Shown here piece after piece: positions 55,867 through 64,000 of a stretch of 64,000 bases of DNA. A model generated the notes under the pieces. The model worked only from the letters and a program-made list of their open reading frames with translations. It had not been told where the DNA came from and did not search any database. This stretch comes from Paenalcaligenes hominis. GTDB taxonomy: Bacteria; Pseudomonadota; Gammaproteobacteria; Burkholderiales; Burkholderiaceae_B. How positions within the stretch are numbered: position 1 is the first letter of the stretch; the number at the start of each line of letters is the position of its first letter. Both the position numbers and the translations under genes were made by a program. The stretch is from positions 286,015-350,014 of the forward strand of contig NZ_JAATIZ010000004.1 in assembly GCF_011927625.1 (NCBI RefSeq), in the 5' to 3' direction.

Positions 55867-57051
55867 ATGTTGAACTCCCACTATGATGTTATTGTGGTTG
55901 GTGGCGCCGCGGTAGGCAGTGCCGCTGCCTATTTTCTCGTTGCTAATCCCGATTTCACTGGCTCCGTTTTAGTCATTGAAAAAGACCTAAGCTATCAGTA
56001 CTGTGCCACGACTTTGTCGGCAGCCTCTATTCGTCATCAGTTCACCACCCCAGAAAACATCCAAATGTCCCAATTTGGTACCCAGTTTTTGCGTGAGTTT
56101 GCGGATACGATGAAAGTGAACGATGACGCCCCTGATCCCGCCTTCCACGAAGGAGGCTATTTATTTTTAGCCAGCACCGCAGAAGGCAAACGTCACCTAG
56201 AGCAAAATCATCACACCCAAACTCAGCTCGGAGCAGCAATAGAACTGCTTACTCCTGCACAAATTCAACAGCGATTCAACTGGATGAATACCGCTGATTT
56301 AACCGCGGGTGCCTTAGGCTTAGCGGGTGAAGGCTGGTTAGATGCGTATGGCATGATGCAAGGTATGCGCCGTAAAGCCACCGCGCTAGGGGCTCGTTAT
56401 CATCAAGGCACCGTGGTGGATGTGGTCAAGAAAAATGCAACTGTCACTGCCGTTACCCTTGACGATCACACCACAATAACCTGCGATATGCTGATCAATG
56501 CAGCCGGTACAGGCGCTACGGCTCTAGCACAAAAAATGGGTATCGAGCTACCCGTAGAGTCAAAAAAACGCTGTGTTTTTTATTTCCAAAGCCCTGCTCA
56601 GCTACCCAATTGCCCAATGACCATTGACCCAAGCGGTGCCTACTTCCGCCCCGAAGGAGACGGCTTTATCGCTGGCATTTCACCGCCTGCTGACAACGAC
56701 CCAATCAGCACCGACTTTGATGTACAACACGAGCTCTTCGATGAGTTGTTATGGCCCTTATTAGCCGAACGCGTGCCTGCGTTCGAAGCGCTGCGTTTAG
56801 TTCGCAGTTGGGCAGGGCATTACGACATGAACACCTTAGATCAAAACGTCATTATCGGCTCGCACCCCCAACTTGATAACGTGCTGTTTGCTAATGGTTT
56901 TAGTGGCCATGGCATGCAGCAAGCCCCTGCAGTAGGACGGGCCCTAAGCGAACTCATTGTTTATGGCCACTTCCGTAGTTTAGATCTAAGCCGACTTGGT
57001 TGGGATCGCATTCTAGAGCGTAAACCCATTGTGGAATTCAATATTGTTTAA
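55867..57051 (+). CDS. FAD-dependent amino-acid/amine oxidoreductase (DAO family)
   Basis: A 394-residue flavoprotein of the D-amino-acid-oxidase/sarcosine-oxidase fold, with the Rossmann dinucleotide motif VVGGAAVGSAAAYF at the N-terminus, the middle INAAGTGAT, and FANGFSGHGMQQAPAVG near the C-terminus, the usual flavin-contact end. The ATG at 55867 has AGGAG 10 bases upstream, so the longer hydrophobic N-terminus is not used. Divergent from the ALDH7 gene, it may oxidise pipecolate (AmaA-like) or D-lysine-derived compounds. Substrate is inferred from context only. Confidence 0.82.
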   Translation: MLNSHYDVIVVGGAAVGSAAAYFLVANPDFTGSVLVIEKDLSYQYCATTLSAASIRHQFTTPENIQMSQFGTQFLREFADTMKVNDDAPDPAFHEGGYLFLASTAEGKRHLEQNHHTQTQLGAAIELLTPAQIQQRFNWMNTADLTAGALGLAGEGWLDAYGMMQGMRRKATALGARYHQGTVVDVVKKNATVTAVTLDDHTTITCDMLINAAGTGATALAQKMGIELPVESKKRCVFYFQSPAQLPNCPMTIDPSGAYFRPEGDGFIAGISPPADNDPISTDFDVQHELFDELLWPLLAERVPAFEALRLVRSWAGHYDMNTLDQNVIIGSHPQLDNVLFANGFSGHGMQQAPAVGRALSELIVYGHFRSLDLSRLGWDRILERKPIVEFNIV

Positions 57052-57129
57052 GCTCTACACCTCATTCGTTTGAACCCACACTATAAATTCTAGCGGTTCA
57101 AGCGCTTTCATTACGACAAGGAGACAAAC

Positions 57130-58251
57130 ATGCACAAACGATTTCGTTTACATGTACTTGCTGTAGCATTAACTTGCACTCTGCCTTTTGGTTTGCAAGC
57201 GAAGGAGGTAGTAAAAATTGGTGTTGCTGGCCCGTTTACTGGCCCAAATGCTGCCTTTGGTGATCAGCTTTGGATTGGCGCTACTGCTGCAGCCAAAGCC
57301 ATCAACGAGGCAGGAGGGGTTAACGGCAAAGAGCTTGTTTTAGTTAAAGCCGATGACGCGTGTGAACCTAAACAAGCCGTCGCCGTGGCAAACCGTTTAG
57401 TTGATCAAGACAAAGTGGCTGCGGTGCTAGGTCATTTTTGCTCATCCAGTACCCTCCCCGCCTCAGAAATTTATGACAACGCCGATATTATTTCTATGGC
57501 AACCGGTTCCACCCACCCTGATGTCACCGAGCGCGGGTTAGAAACCATGACGCGTATTTGTGGTCGCGATGACCAACAAGCCACGGTGATCGGTGATTTT
57601 ATTGCCAATACGCTCGGCGCTAAACGGATTGCTGTCGTCCATGACAAAGACACTTATGGTCGTGGCTTGGCAGAAGCCACACGTGATGTCGCTAAAACCC
57701 ATGGCACTGAAACGGTGCTTTTTGATGGGGTCAACCGTGGCGAACGTGATTACAACGCCTTAGTCACTAAAATTCGTGGTGAAAATGTAGACGCTGTATT
57801 TTTTGGCGGTCTGTATGCGGAAGCAGGCACCTTAGTACGTCAAATTCGTGAACAAGGTTTACAAATGCCGTATGTGTCGGATGACGGTATTGTAGACCCC
57901 GCCTTTGTCACTGCCGCTGGGGGCAATCAATACGCCGAAGGCGTGTACATGGGCTTTCCACGTGATCCACGCAATATGGAATCCAGCAAAGGGGTCATTG
58001 CTGAACTTAGCTCCGCCGGTCAAAAATCGGATGGATTTACCCTCTATGCCTACGCAGGGATCCAGTCTTTAGCGGCAGCGCTAGCAGGTGCTAATAGCAC
58101 GAGCGGTACGGAGTTAGCAGAGTGGTTGAAAAAGAACCGCGTTGATACGGTACTTGGGCCTAAAGAGTGGGATGCGAAAGGCGATCTAAAAGAACCCGAC
58201 TATGTGATGTATCAATGGGATAGTAACGGCGGTTACAACGAACTTCCTTAA
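57130..58251 (+). CDS. livJ: Branched-chain-type amino-acid ABC binding protein
   Basis: A 373-residue periplasmic receptor of the LivJ type. The signal peptide ends LQAK, followed by KIGVAGPFTGPNAAFGDQ, LVLVKADDACEPKQAVAVAN and GHFCSSSTLPASEIYDN, the standard ligand-site features. It opens livJHMGF. In this cluster the ligand may be lysine, pipecolate or a related amino acid rather than leucine. Confidence 0.9.
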   Translation: MHKRFRLHVLAVALTCTLPFGLQAKEVVKIGVAGPFTGPNAAFGDQLWIGATAAAKAINEAGGVNGKELVLVKADDACEPKQAVAVANRLVDQDKVAAVLGHFCSSSTLPASEIYDNADIISMATGSTHPDVTERGLETMTRICGRDDQQATVIGDFIANTLGAKRIAVVHDKDTYGRGLAEATRDVAKTHGTETVLFDGVNRGERDYNALVTKIRGENVDAVFFGGLYAEAGTLVRQIREQGLQMPYVSDDGIVDPAFVTAAGGNQYAEGVYMGFPRDPRNMESSKGVIAELSSAGQKSDGFTLYAYAGIQSLAAALAGANSTSGTELAEWLKKNRVDTVLGPKEWDAKGDLKEPDYVMYQWDSNGGYNELP

Positions 58252-58267
58252 CCCACCTTCCTCTCAT

Positions 58268-58289
58268 CGCTACGCCTAAAGGCGTAGCG
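58268..58289 (+). other. Hairpin between livJ and livH
   Basis: CGCTACGCC (58268-58276) and GGCGTAGCG (58281-58289) pair around TAAA. The T tail is poor, so this is more likely a stability or partial-termination stem favouring livJ expression. Confidence 0.65.
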
Positions 58290-58321
58290 CTTTGCTGTAC
58301 CGGAAACAGGAGACGTATCCC

Positions 58322-59239
58322 ATGGATAGCTATATTTTAGGGCAACAGTTAATTAACGGCCTGACGCTCGGTTCCATTTATGGCCTGATTGCTGTCGGCT
58401 ACACCATGGTGTATGGCATTATTGGCATGATTAACTTTGCCCATGGTGACATATATATGGTCAGTGCCTATATCAGTGCAATTACTTTGGCAGTGATCAG
58501 TTATTTTGGCATTCAATCCGTACCGTTTGCTTTGATCACCACACTGATTGTGACCATGTTTATTACAGGCTTATACGGTTGGAGCATAGAACGCACCGTT
58601 TACAGACCCTTACGTGGCACCACTCGCTTGGCGCCATTAATCACCGCTATTGGTGTGTCATTGGTCTTACAAAATTACGTTCAACTGGCGCAAGGGCCCA
58701 ATGTTCAAGGGGTACCCACGTTAATTGCCGGCAGCTTTCGCTTAGGCAATGCCACAGAATTCATTCAAATTCGCTACATGAGTCTCATTATTATTGCGGC
58801 CAGTTTAATTGCGATGGCTGTACTGACCTGGATTATTCAAAATACCAGTATGGGACGTCAGTCTCGGGCCACCCAACAAGATCGAAAAATGGCCACGATG
58901 CTAGGCGTTAATACCGGCCGAGTCATTTCGTCTGTTTTTGTCATTGGCTCAGCCTTAGCAGCCATTGCTGGGGTGTTGGTCACACTGAATTATGGCTCTT
59001 TTGACTTTTATGTTGGTTTTATCATTGGCATCAAAGCCTTTAGTGCTGCCGTCCTAGGGGGCATTGGCTCATTGCCAGGTGCCATGTTAGGCGGTTTGCT
59101 ATTAGGTGTGCTGGAATCGGTTTTTTCTGGTTTAGTCAGCAGCGATTACAAAGACGTTTTTGCCTTTAGTATTTTAGTTTTGGTCCTCATATTTAAACCC
59201 AGTGGCTTATTAGGCCGACCTGCGGTGGAGAAAGTGTGA
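58322..59239 (+). CDS. livH: Branched-chain-type ABC permease LivH
   Basis: A 305-residue inner-membrane permease with [20 protein letters not shown] and NFAHGDIYM near the N-terminus and [20 protein letters not shown], diagnostic for LivH. The ATG at 58322 has AGGAG 9 bases before it. Its TGA overlaps the livM ATG. Confidence 0.92.
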   Translation: MDSYILGQQLINGLTLGSIYGLIAVGYTMVYGIIGMINFAHGDIYMVSAYISAITLAVISYFGIQSVPFALITTLIVTMFITGLYGWSIERTVYRPLRGTTRLAPLITAIGVSLVLQNYVQLAQGPNVQGVPTLIAGSFRLGNATEFIQIRYMSLIIIAASLIAMAVLTWIIQNTSMGRQSRATQQDRKMATMLGVNTGRVISSVFVIGSALAAIAGVLVTLNYGSFDFYVGFIIGIKAFSAAVLGGIGSLPGAMLGGLLLGVLESVFSGLVSSDYKDVFAFSILVLVLIFKPSGLLGRPAVEKV

Positions 59240-60756
59240 TGAATACACTGACGCATAAATCCTCCGTTCAAACCCATCAAACCACGTTATCCATTAATTG
59301 GCTGCATGCACTAAAAGACGCGCTTACAGCTGGGGTGCTAACGTTATTGGTATTGGGTCCCATTACCAACCTCGTCTTAAAACAATATGATTTCGTATTT
59401 CTGCCTTGGCGTCAGCCATTGGCAGTCAATGGGATTGCTATTGCTTTACTGGTCTGCTTAGGGCGATTTGCTGTGGCGGTGTTGGCCCAAACAGCTAGTG
59501 GCGTGCGCTTTTTAAATTATTTCAAACGTTCTGACGCCCACAATGTGCAGGTTGAGTCGCGTACCGCCCCACCCTTATCTAAAACCCTGAGTTTATTTGC
59601 CCTGGCACTCGGCGCCTGCGTCGTGCTGCTCAGTTTAGGTTTTTTGGGCTATATGCCTTTAGGGGCTGCCTCGGCTTTGATTCTTATGGTGCTCTTTGTG
59701 TTGTTTGCCTACGGCATCAGCATTCCTAAAATCAAGCACCAAGTTAACAGTTGGCGTTATCTGGTTCCAGTGCTTTTCGTGCTGGGCTTTAGTTTGCCTA
59801 TTTTGCTTAACTACTTTGAGCTGTTACCCAAAACCTGGCTCGACAACCTCACATTGGCCTTAATTTATGTGTTGTTAGGGTTAGGGCTGAATATTGTAGT
59901 GGGTATGGCGGGGCTTTTGGATCTCGGTTTTGTCGCCTTTTATGCCGTAGGGGCATATTTTCTTGCTTTGGGTTATCAGTATTTTGATATGGGCTTTTGG
60001 ACCGCCTTATTATTAGCCCCTATTTTTGCCGCCTTAAGCGGTGCTCTTTTAGGTTTTCCCGTGTTGCGTATGCAAGGCGACTACTTAGCCATTGTCACCT
60101 TGGGCTTTGGTGAAATTATTCGCTTAATTTTAACCAGCTGGGTGGAAGTCACTGGCGGCCCCAACGGTGCCGCAGCGCCTAGCCCTACTTTGTTTGGCTT
60201 AGAGTTCTCACGCCGAGCCACACGTGGAGGCGAACCCTTCCACGAGTTTTTCGGCATCCCTTACAGCAACGACTACAAGTCATTGCTTATTTATGTGGTC
60301 TTGTTTGTCATTGTCGCCATCTCCTTACGCTTTTTTAACCGCTTACGCTATATGCCTTTAGGCCGTTCATGGGAAGCCTTGCGAGAAGACGAAATTGCGT
60401 GCCGTTCATTAGGTATTAACCATGTCAACGTTAAGCTCTCAGCCTTTATGATGGGGGCTGTAGCAGGCGGCGTAGCGGGGGTGTTTTTTGCAACTTACCA
60501 AGGCTTTATCAACCCAACGTCATTTAACTTTTTTGAGTCCGTACTCATTCTTTCTATTGTGGTGTTAGGTGGTATGGGGTCCATGCTAGGAGTCATTATT
60601 GCGGCATTGGTCCTGACTTTACTGCCAGAGCTATTGCGGGATTTTGCTAATTACCGCGTTCTGGTATTTGGTTTGCTCATGATTGCCATGATGATCTGGC
60701 GCCCTCATGGCTTGATTCGCGGCCGCCGCCCTAGCTTTAAAGGCTCTGAACCATGA
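59239..60756 (+). CDS. livM: Branched-chain-type ABC permease LivM, long form
   Basis: A 505-residue permease with the LivM core [20 protein letters not shown] and [20 protein letters not shown]. The first ~200 residues are an extra helical region seen in long LivM proteins, which usually have about 420 residues. The ATG at 59239 overlaps the livH stop and has GGAG 8 bases before it. Confidence 0.92.
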   Translation: MNTLTHKSSVQTHQTTLSINWLHALKDALTAGVLTLLVLGPITNLVLKQYDFVFLPWRQPLAVNGIAIALLVCLGRFAVAVLAQTASGVRFLNYFKRSDAHNVQVESRTAPPLSKTLSLFALALGACVVLLSLGFLGYMPLGAASALILMVLFVLFAYGISIPKIKHQVNSWRYLVPVLFVLGFSLPILLNYFELLPKTWLDNLTLALIYVLLGLGLNIVVGMAGLLDLGFVAFYAVGAYFLALGYQYFDMGFWTALLLAPIFAALSGALLGFPVLRMQGDYLAIVTLGFGEIIRLILTSWVEVTGGPNGAAAPSPTLFGLEFSRRATRGGEPFHEFFGIPYSNDYKSLLIYVVLFVIVAISLRFFNRLRYMPLGRSWEALREDEIACRSLGINHVNVKLSAFMMGAVAGGVAGVFFATYQGFINPTSFNFFESVLILSIVVLGGMGSMLGVIIAALVLTLLPELLRDFANYRVLVFGLLMIAMMIWRPHGLIRGRRPSFKGSEP

Positions 60757-61568
60757 AAAAAATCCTACTCGAAGTCGAAGGTCTGACCCAGCGCTTTGGC
60801 GGTATCATCGCCAACAACAACATCAGCTTTAAGGTTTATCAAAACTCCATCACTGCCTTGATTGGCCCTAACGGAGCAGGTAAAACCACGGTATTTAACT
60901 GCGTGACGGGTTTTTATCATGCCTCTGCCGGTAACATTTACCTTTATGATGATAACGGACAAAAACAACACACTATTGCCAAACTGCTGACGCGCCCTTT
61001 TACTGGTGGCTCGCATTTAGTTGCTCGGGCAGGCATTGCTCGAACCTTTCAAAACATTCGTCTCTTTCAAGACATGACGGTGTTAGAAAATCTCTTAGTC
61101 GCACAACATCTACAGTTAGATGGCAATTTATTCCGTGGGATGCTGGCTAGCTCCCGCTTCGAGCAGCAGGAACAAGACGGGGTAGACCGCGCGATGCAAT
61201 GGCTTGAGCGCTTACATCTTAGTGCTGATGCTAACGTCCTAGCAGGCTCTTTACCTTATGGACGCCAACGTCGCCTAGAAATTGCGCGTGCTATGTGTAC
61301 TAGCCCCCGTTTAATTTGCCTAGACGAGCCCGCTGCCGGTCTAAACCCAGCAGAAACAGAGCAACTTGCTGAGTTAATCTACGCATTGCGTGATGAGTAT
61401 CAAGTCACTGTTTTACTGATTGAACACGATATGAGTCTGGTCATGGATATTTCAGAGCATGTGATTGTGTTAGACCACGGCGAAGTCATTGCTGACGGTT
61501 CACCCGATGAAGTACGTCAAGACCCCCACGTTATTGCGGCTTATTTAGGCACGGAGATTATTACATGA
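60753..61568 (+). CDS. livG: Branched-chain-type ABC ATPase LivG
   Basis: A 271-residue ATPase with Walker [10 protein letters not shown], the family stretch RTFQNIRLF, a signature-like [15 protein letters not shown] and Walker [14 protein letters not shown]. It overlaps livM and livF by ATGA (4 bases each), so translation is coupled. Confidence 0.94.
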   Translation: MKKILLEVEGLTQRFGGIIANNNISFKVYQNSITALIGPNGAGKTTVFNCVTGFYHASAGNIYLYDDNGQKQHTIAKLLTRPFTGGSHLVARAGIARTFQNIRLFQDMTVLENLLVAQHLQLDGNLFRGMLASSRFEQQEQDGVDRAMQWLERLHLSADANVLAGSLPYGRQRRLEIARAMCTSPRLICLDEPAAGLNPAETEQLAELIYALRDEYQVTVLLIEHDMSLVMDISEHVIVLDHGEVIADGSPDEVRQDPHVIAAYLGTEIIT

Positions 61569-62311
61569 CAACGCCTTTATTAGACATACGCCACATTTGC
61601 AGTGGTTATGGCTCAATTCAAGTTTTGCACGACGTCAGCCTTGAGGTACACGCAGGTGAAATCGTGACATTAATAGGCGCAAATGGCGCGGGTAAAAGCA
61701 CCTTGTTAATGAGTATTTTTGGTGACCCTAAAATTACACAAGGAGAAATTCTGTACGACGGTATTCGTCTAGACCAACTTCAACCGCACGAGATTGCCAA
61801 GCACGGTATTGCGCAAGTCCCTGAAGGGCGCCGCATTTTTCCAGGCATGACGGTCGAAGAAAACATACTGATCGGCACTCTGCCCATAGGTATGGAACAC
61901 ATGGAAGAAGACAAAGCAGACATGTTTGCTCTTTTTCCTCGTCTAAAAGAAAGACGTAATCAACGTGCAGGCACCTTATCAGGGGGTGAACAGCAAATGC
62001 TAGCAATGGCTCGTGCTTTGATGTCTAGACCTCGTACAATATTGCTTGATGAGCCTAGTCTAGGACTAGCGCCTCTTATCGTAAAACAAATTTTTGACAT
62101 TCTTAAAGACATTACTAGTCTAGGTAAAACCATATTTTTGGTCGAGCAAAATGCCTATCATGCGCTGTCTCTAGCACACCGAGCGTATGTACTGGTGAAT
62201 GGACGCATTGCAATGTGTGGTAGTGGTGCCGAGCTCTTGGCAAACCCCGAAGTTCGTGACGCCTATCTGGGGGGCAGAAAATCCAATCAAACGTGTACGG
62301 CATTACCCTAG
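61565..62311 (+). CDS. livF: Branched-chain-type ABC ATPase LivF
   Basis: A 248-residue ATPase with Walker A GANGAGKST, VPEGRRIFPGMTVEEN, signature LSGGEQQM and Walker B ILLDEPSLGLAP. It is the second ATPase of the Liv importer and is followed after 18 bases by the XRE-cupin gene. Confidence 0.94.
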   Translation: MTTPLLDIRHICSGYGSIQVLHDVSLEVHAGEIVTLIGANGAGKSTLLMSIFGDPKITQGEILYDGIRLDQLQPHEIAKHGIAQVPEGRRIFPGMTVEENILIGTLPIGMEHMEEDKADMFALFPRLKERRNQRAGTLSGGEQQMLAMARALMSRPRTILLDEPSLGLAPLIVKQIFDILKDITSLGKTIFLVEQNAYHALSLAHRAYVLVNGRIAMCGSGAELLANPEVRDAYLGGRKSNQTCTALP

Positions 62312-62329
62312 ACTTCTTAGGATACAACA

Positions 62330-62923
62330 GTGACAACTAATACCCTTAAATCCAGCGCCTCTGCATTGGCTAAACGTCTTCGTTCATTACGTACAGAACG
62401 CAATTGGACGCTAGATCAAGCCAGCAAAGCCTGTGGCGTAGCCCCTTCTAGTCTATCCAAAATAGAAAACGGGCTCAGCTCACCCACTTATGATGTTTTG
62501 CTACGTTTAGCTCAAGGGTTTGGGTTGGATGTTGCCGAGCTATTTGCACCAGCTCAAGAACACATGGGCGCAGGACGTCGCACTATCGAACGTAAAGGCA
62601 AAGGGGAACTGCATGAAACGCCCCTTTACGAACACCTTGTGCTGTGTTCTCAATTAGCCAATAAACGCATGATGCCCTTTATTAGCCGCATTAAAGCCCA
62701 GACCCTAGAAAAAGATGAAGGCTGGAGTCACCACGCTGGCGAAGAATTTGTGTATGTACTAACGGGCTCGATTGAATTACATACCGAGTTTTACCAACCT
62801 GCGGTACTGAACCCTGGCGATTGTTTTTACATTGATAGCCGAATGCAACACCGCGTATTAAATCATACAGACGAAGACGCGACGGTGTTGTGGATCAGTA
62901 CTAAACCCGACTTAATTGAATAA
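62330..62923 (+). CDS. XRE-cupin regulator of the catabolic cluster
   Basis: A 197-residue regulator with an N-terminal lambda-repressor-like HTH (TLDQASKACGVAPSSLSKIE, about 27-46) and a C-terminal cupin effector domain (EGWSHHAGEEFVYVLTGSIE and PGDCFYIDSRMQHRVLN). XRE-cupin proteins of this type sense amino-acid or polyamine-related ligands, and this one probably controls the surrounding operon. The start is GTG with AGGA 7 bases upstream. Confidence 0.87.
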   Translation: MTTNTLKSSASALAKRLRSLRTERNWTLDQASKACGVAPSSLSKIENGLSSPTYDVLLRLAQGFGLDVAELFAPAQEHMGAGRRTIERKGKGELHETPLYEHLVLCSQLANKRMMPFISRIKAQTLEKDEGWSHHAGEEFVYVLTGSIELHTEFYQPAVLNPGDCFYIDSRMQHRVLNHTDEDATVLWISTKPDLIE

Positions 62924-62941
62924 CTCCAAGAGGGAACCATA

Positions 62942-63850
62942 ATGCCAGCTCATTTAGCCACCTTAGATCGAACTCAAACTGCAGCTGTACTTCCCTATCC
63001 CGCCTTAGTTAAAGCGCTGATCCACGCAGCCCAAGAAAAAGCTCAGGGCAAAATCAGCACACCCGCCCGCCAAGCACTGGCTTTTCCAGCTGGCGGCACA
63101 TTACTTTCTATGCCAGCAACCGCACAGGATATAGGGGTGCACAAGCTCGTTAACGTGATGCCGCATAATGCCGCTCAAGGTGAGCCTGTTATTCAAGGTT
63201 TAGTCTGTGCTTATGATGGCCATACGGGCGCACCGCTATTTGTGTTAGATGGGCCAACCGTCACCGAACGGCGTACTGCTGCATTGTCGATGATGGGTAT
63301 TGAATTACTGTGGCAACAACCCAAACACGTCACATTGATTGGGTCTGGGGTCCAAGCTTATGGTCACGCCGAAGCGCTGCTGACGTTATATCCCCAAGCC
63401 ACTATTTCTTTATTAGCTCGTCAGCCACATAATGCCCAAAAACTCATCGAGCGACTTGGCTCACCTCATACTTTACAGGCAGTACAAGCGGTTCCTAGCG
63501 ATTCGGATGTGGTCATTACCGTTACAAGCAGCTCAAAGCCTGTCTATAGCGAAACGGCTTTATTAGATCGCTTAGTCATTGCTGTAGGGGCTTATACACC
63601 TGAAATGGCTGAAATTCATCCTGCTACTGTACAGGGTAGTGATATTTTTGTTGATAATAGTGATGCGGCACGCCAAGAAGCAGGCGACTTAATTCAAGCT
63701 CGTGTGAATTGGGCAGCAGTTCAGCCGTTGTATCACGATGAATCCCACCGCAAACACCAACGCCCCTTGCTGTATAAAACCATTGGTTGTGCCGCCTGGG
63801 ACCTCGCGGCAGCACGGTGTGCCCGGGTTCAGCGCGAAATCGTGCTGTAA
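62942..63850 (+). CDS. Ketimine reductase of the OCD/mu-crystallin family (piperideine/pyrroline-2-carboxylate reductase)
   Basis: A 302-residue NAD(P)H enzyme of the OCD/mu-crystallin family, with LVNVMPHNA, TVTERRTAALSMMGI, the Rossmann motif LIGSGVQAYGHAEAL and VDNSDAARQEAGDL. It resembles enzymes that reduce delta-1-pyrroline-2- or delta-1-piperideine-2-carboxylate. Following livF and the XRE-cupin gene, it would convert piperideine-2-carboxylate to L-pipecolate if the cluster handles D-lysine. True ornithine cyclodeaminase is the alternative. Confidence 0.85.
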   Translation: MPAHLATLDRTQTAAVLPYPALVKALIHAAQEKAQGKISTPARQALAFPAGGTLLSMPATAQDIGVHKLVNVMPHNAAQGEPVIQGLVCAYDGHTGAPLFVLDGPTVTERRTAALSMMGIELLWQQPKHVTLIGSGVQAYGHAEALLTLYPQATISLLARQPHNAQKLIERLGSPHTLQAVQAVPSDSDVVITVTSSSKPVYSETALLDRLVIAVGAYTPEMAEIHPATVQGSDIFVDNSDAARQEAGDLIQARVNWAAVQPLYHDESHRKHQRPLLYKTIGCAAWDLAAARCARVQREIVL

Positions 63851-63866
63851 CTCAGCAAAAAAGACG

Positions 63867-63904
63867 AAAAAAAACCCCTGTCGGATCACCAACAGGGGTT
63901 TTTT
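63867..63904. terminator. Bidirectional terminator between OCD gene and rRNA operon
   Basis: AAAACCCCTGT (63871-63881) pairs with ACAGGGGTTTT (63892-63902), with T runs on both strands. It ends the catabolic operon on the plus strand and the 5S rRNA transcript on the minus strand. Confidence 0.92.
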
Positions 63905-63912
63905 AGTATAAG

Positions 63913-64000
63913 AGCTTGACGATGACCTACTTTCACAGGCGCGCAGCCCACTATCATCGGCGCGAAAGCGTTTCACTGTCCTGTTCGGAATGGAAAAGGA
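63913..64000 (-). rRNA. rrf: 5S ribosomal RNA, 3' part (cut by window edge)
   Basis: Read on the minus strand this ends GTAGGTCATCGTCAAGCT and contains CCGAACAGGAC, GTGAAACG, CGCCGATGATAGTG and GTGAAAGTAGG, the conserved 3' two thirds of betaproteobacterial 5S rRNA. The 5' part, and presumably 23S and 16S, lie beyond the right edge. Confidence 0.95.

Noticed and set aside
1..64000. CRISPR arrays, tRNA genes, prophage genes
   Set aside because: No regularly spaced repeats, no tRNA-like cloverleaf and no phage structural genes were seen.

Overview
The window is chromosomal DNA from a proteobacterium, most likely a betaproteobacterium of the order Burkholderiales, close to Alcaligenaceae. The evidence is a Bug-family tripartite-tricarboxylate receptor, TAXI-TRAP and Liv-type importers, the style of the cat/ben genes and the 5S rRNA end at the right edge. 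By eye the base composition is moderate, near half GC and lower than most of that family. Genes are dense, and most of the window is catabolism and transport. There is no prophage, plasmid backbone or CRISPR array.

Layout. 19-3092: a TRAP importer with a fused membrane subunit and a TAXI solute receptor whose two halves are in swapped order (a circular permutation; see findings). 3572-6345: two translationally coupled dynamin-like GTPases. 6391-18731: one minus-strand run of thirteen genes, catB-catA-benABCD-benK-pcaI-pcaJ-pcaF-pcaD-catC-benE. It is a complete route from external benzoate through catechol and 3-oxoadipate to succinyl-CoA plus acetyl-CoA, with a divergent LysR regulator at 19036. 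20194-26454: two MFS exporters, a beta-lactamase-fold serine hydrolase, and an orphan Bug receptor coupled to an alpha/beta hydrolase. 26602-32469: a YdjM-like membrane protein, a trimethylamine-monooxygenase-type flavoenzyme, PsiE, an SDR, a glutaredoxin-like protein, an AI-2E-family permease and a MAPEG protein.

32581-34820: an ornithine-cyclodeaminase-family enzyme with an MHS-type transporter. 35070-38305: a MarR/EmrA/EmrB-type drug efflux operon. 38360-41677: an acetaldehyde-dehydrogenase-type ALDH and a CPA1 Na+/H+ antiporter. 41771-42473: a decayed IS200/IS605-type element with a deleted tnpB. 42597-45779: gltIJKL glutamate/aspartate importer, followed by DUF924, CorA-like and HIT genes. 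47826-51410: a sulfate-type ABC importer with a short divergent ATPase gene. 51414-54021: a MipA/OmpV porin-like protein, a second IS-end scar, a siderophore-interacting protein with a good Fur box, and a methyltransferase.

54138-63850: a probable lysine/pipecolate catabolic island. It has an ALDH7-type dehydrogenase, a divergent FAD amine/amino-acid oxidoreductase, livJHMGF, an XRE-cupin regulator and a ketimine (piperideine/pyrroline carboxylate) reductase. A bidirectional terminator then separates it from the 3' end of a 5S rRNA gene on the minus strand, the tail of an rRNA operon lying beyond the window.

Themes. Three importers (TAXI-TRAP, glt, liv) have a hairpin between the binding-protein gene and the membrane genes, which fits higher expression of the binding protein. 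The most unusual object is the permuted TAXI receptor; next are the dynamin pair behind the benzoate operon and the pipecolate island.
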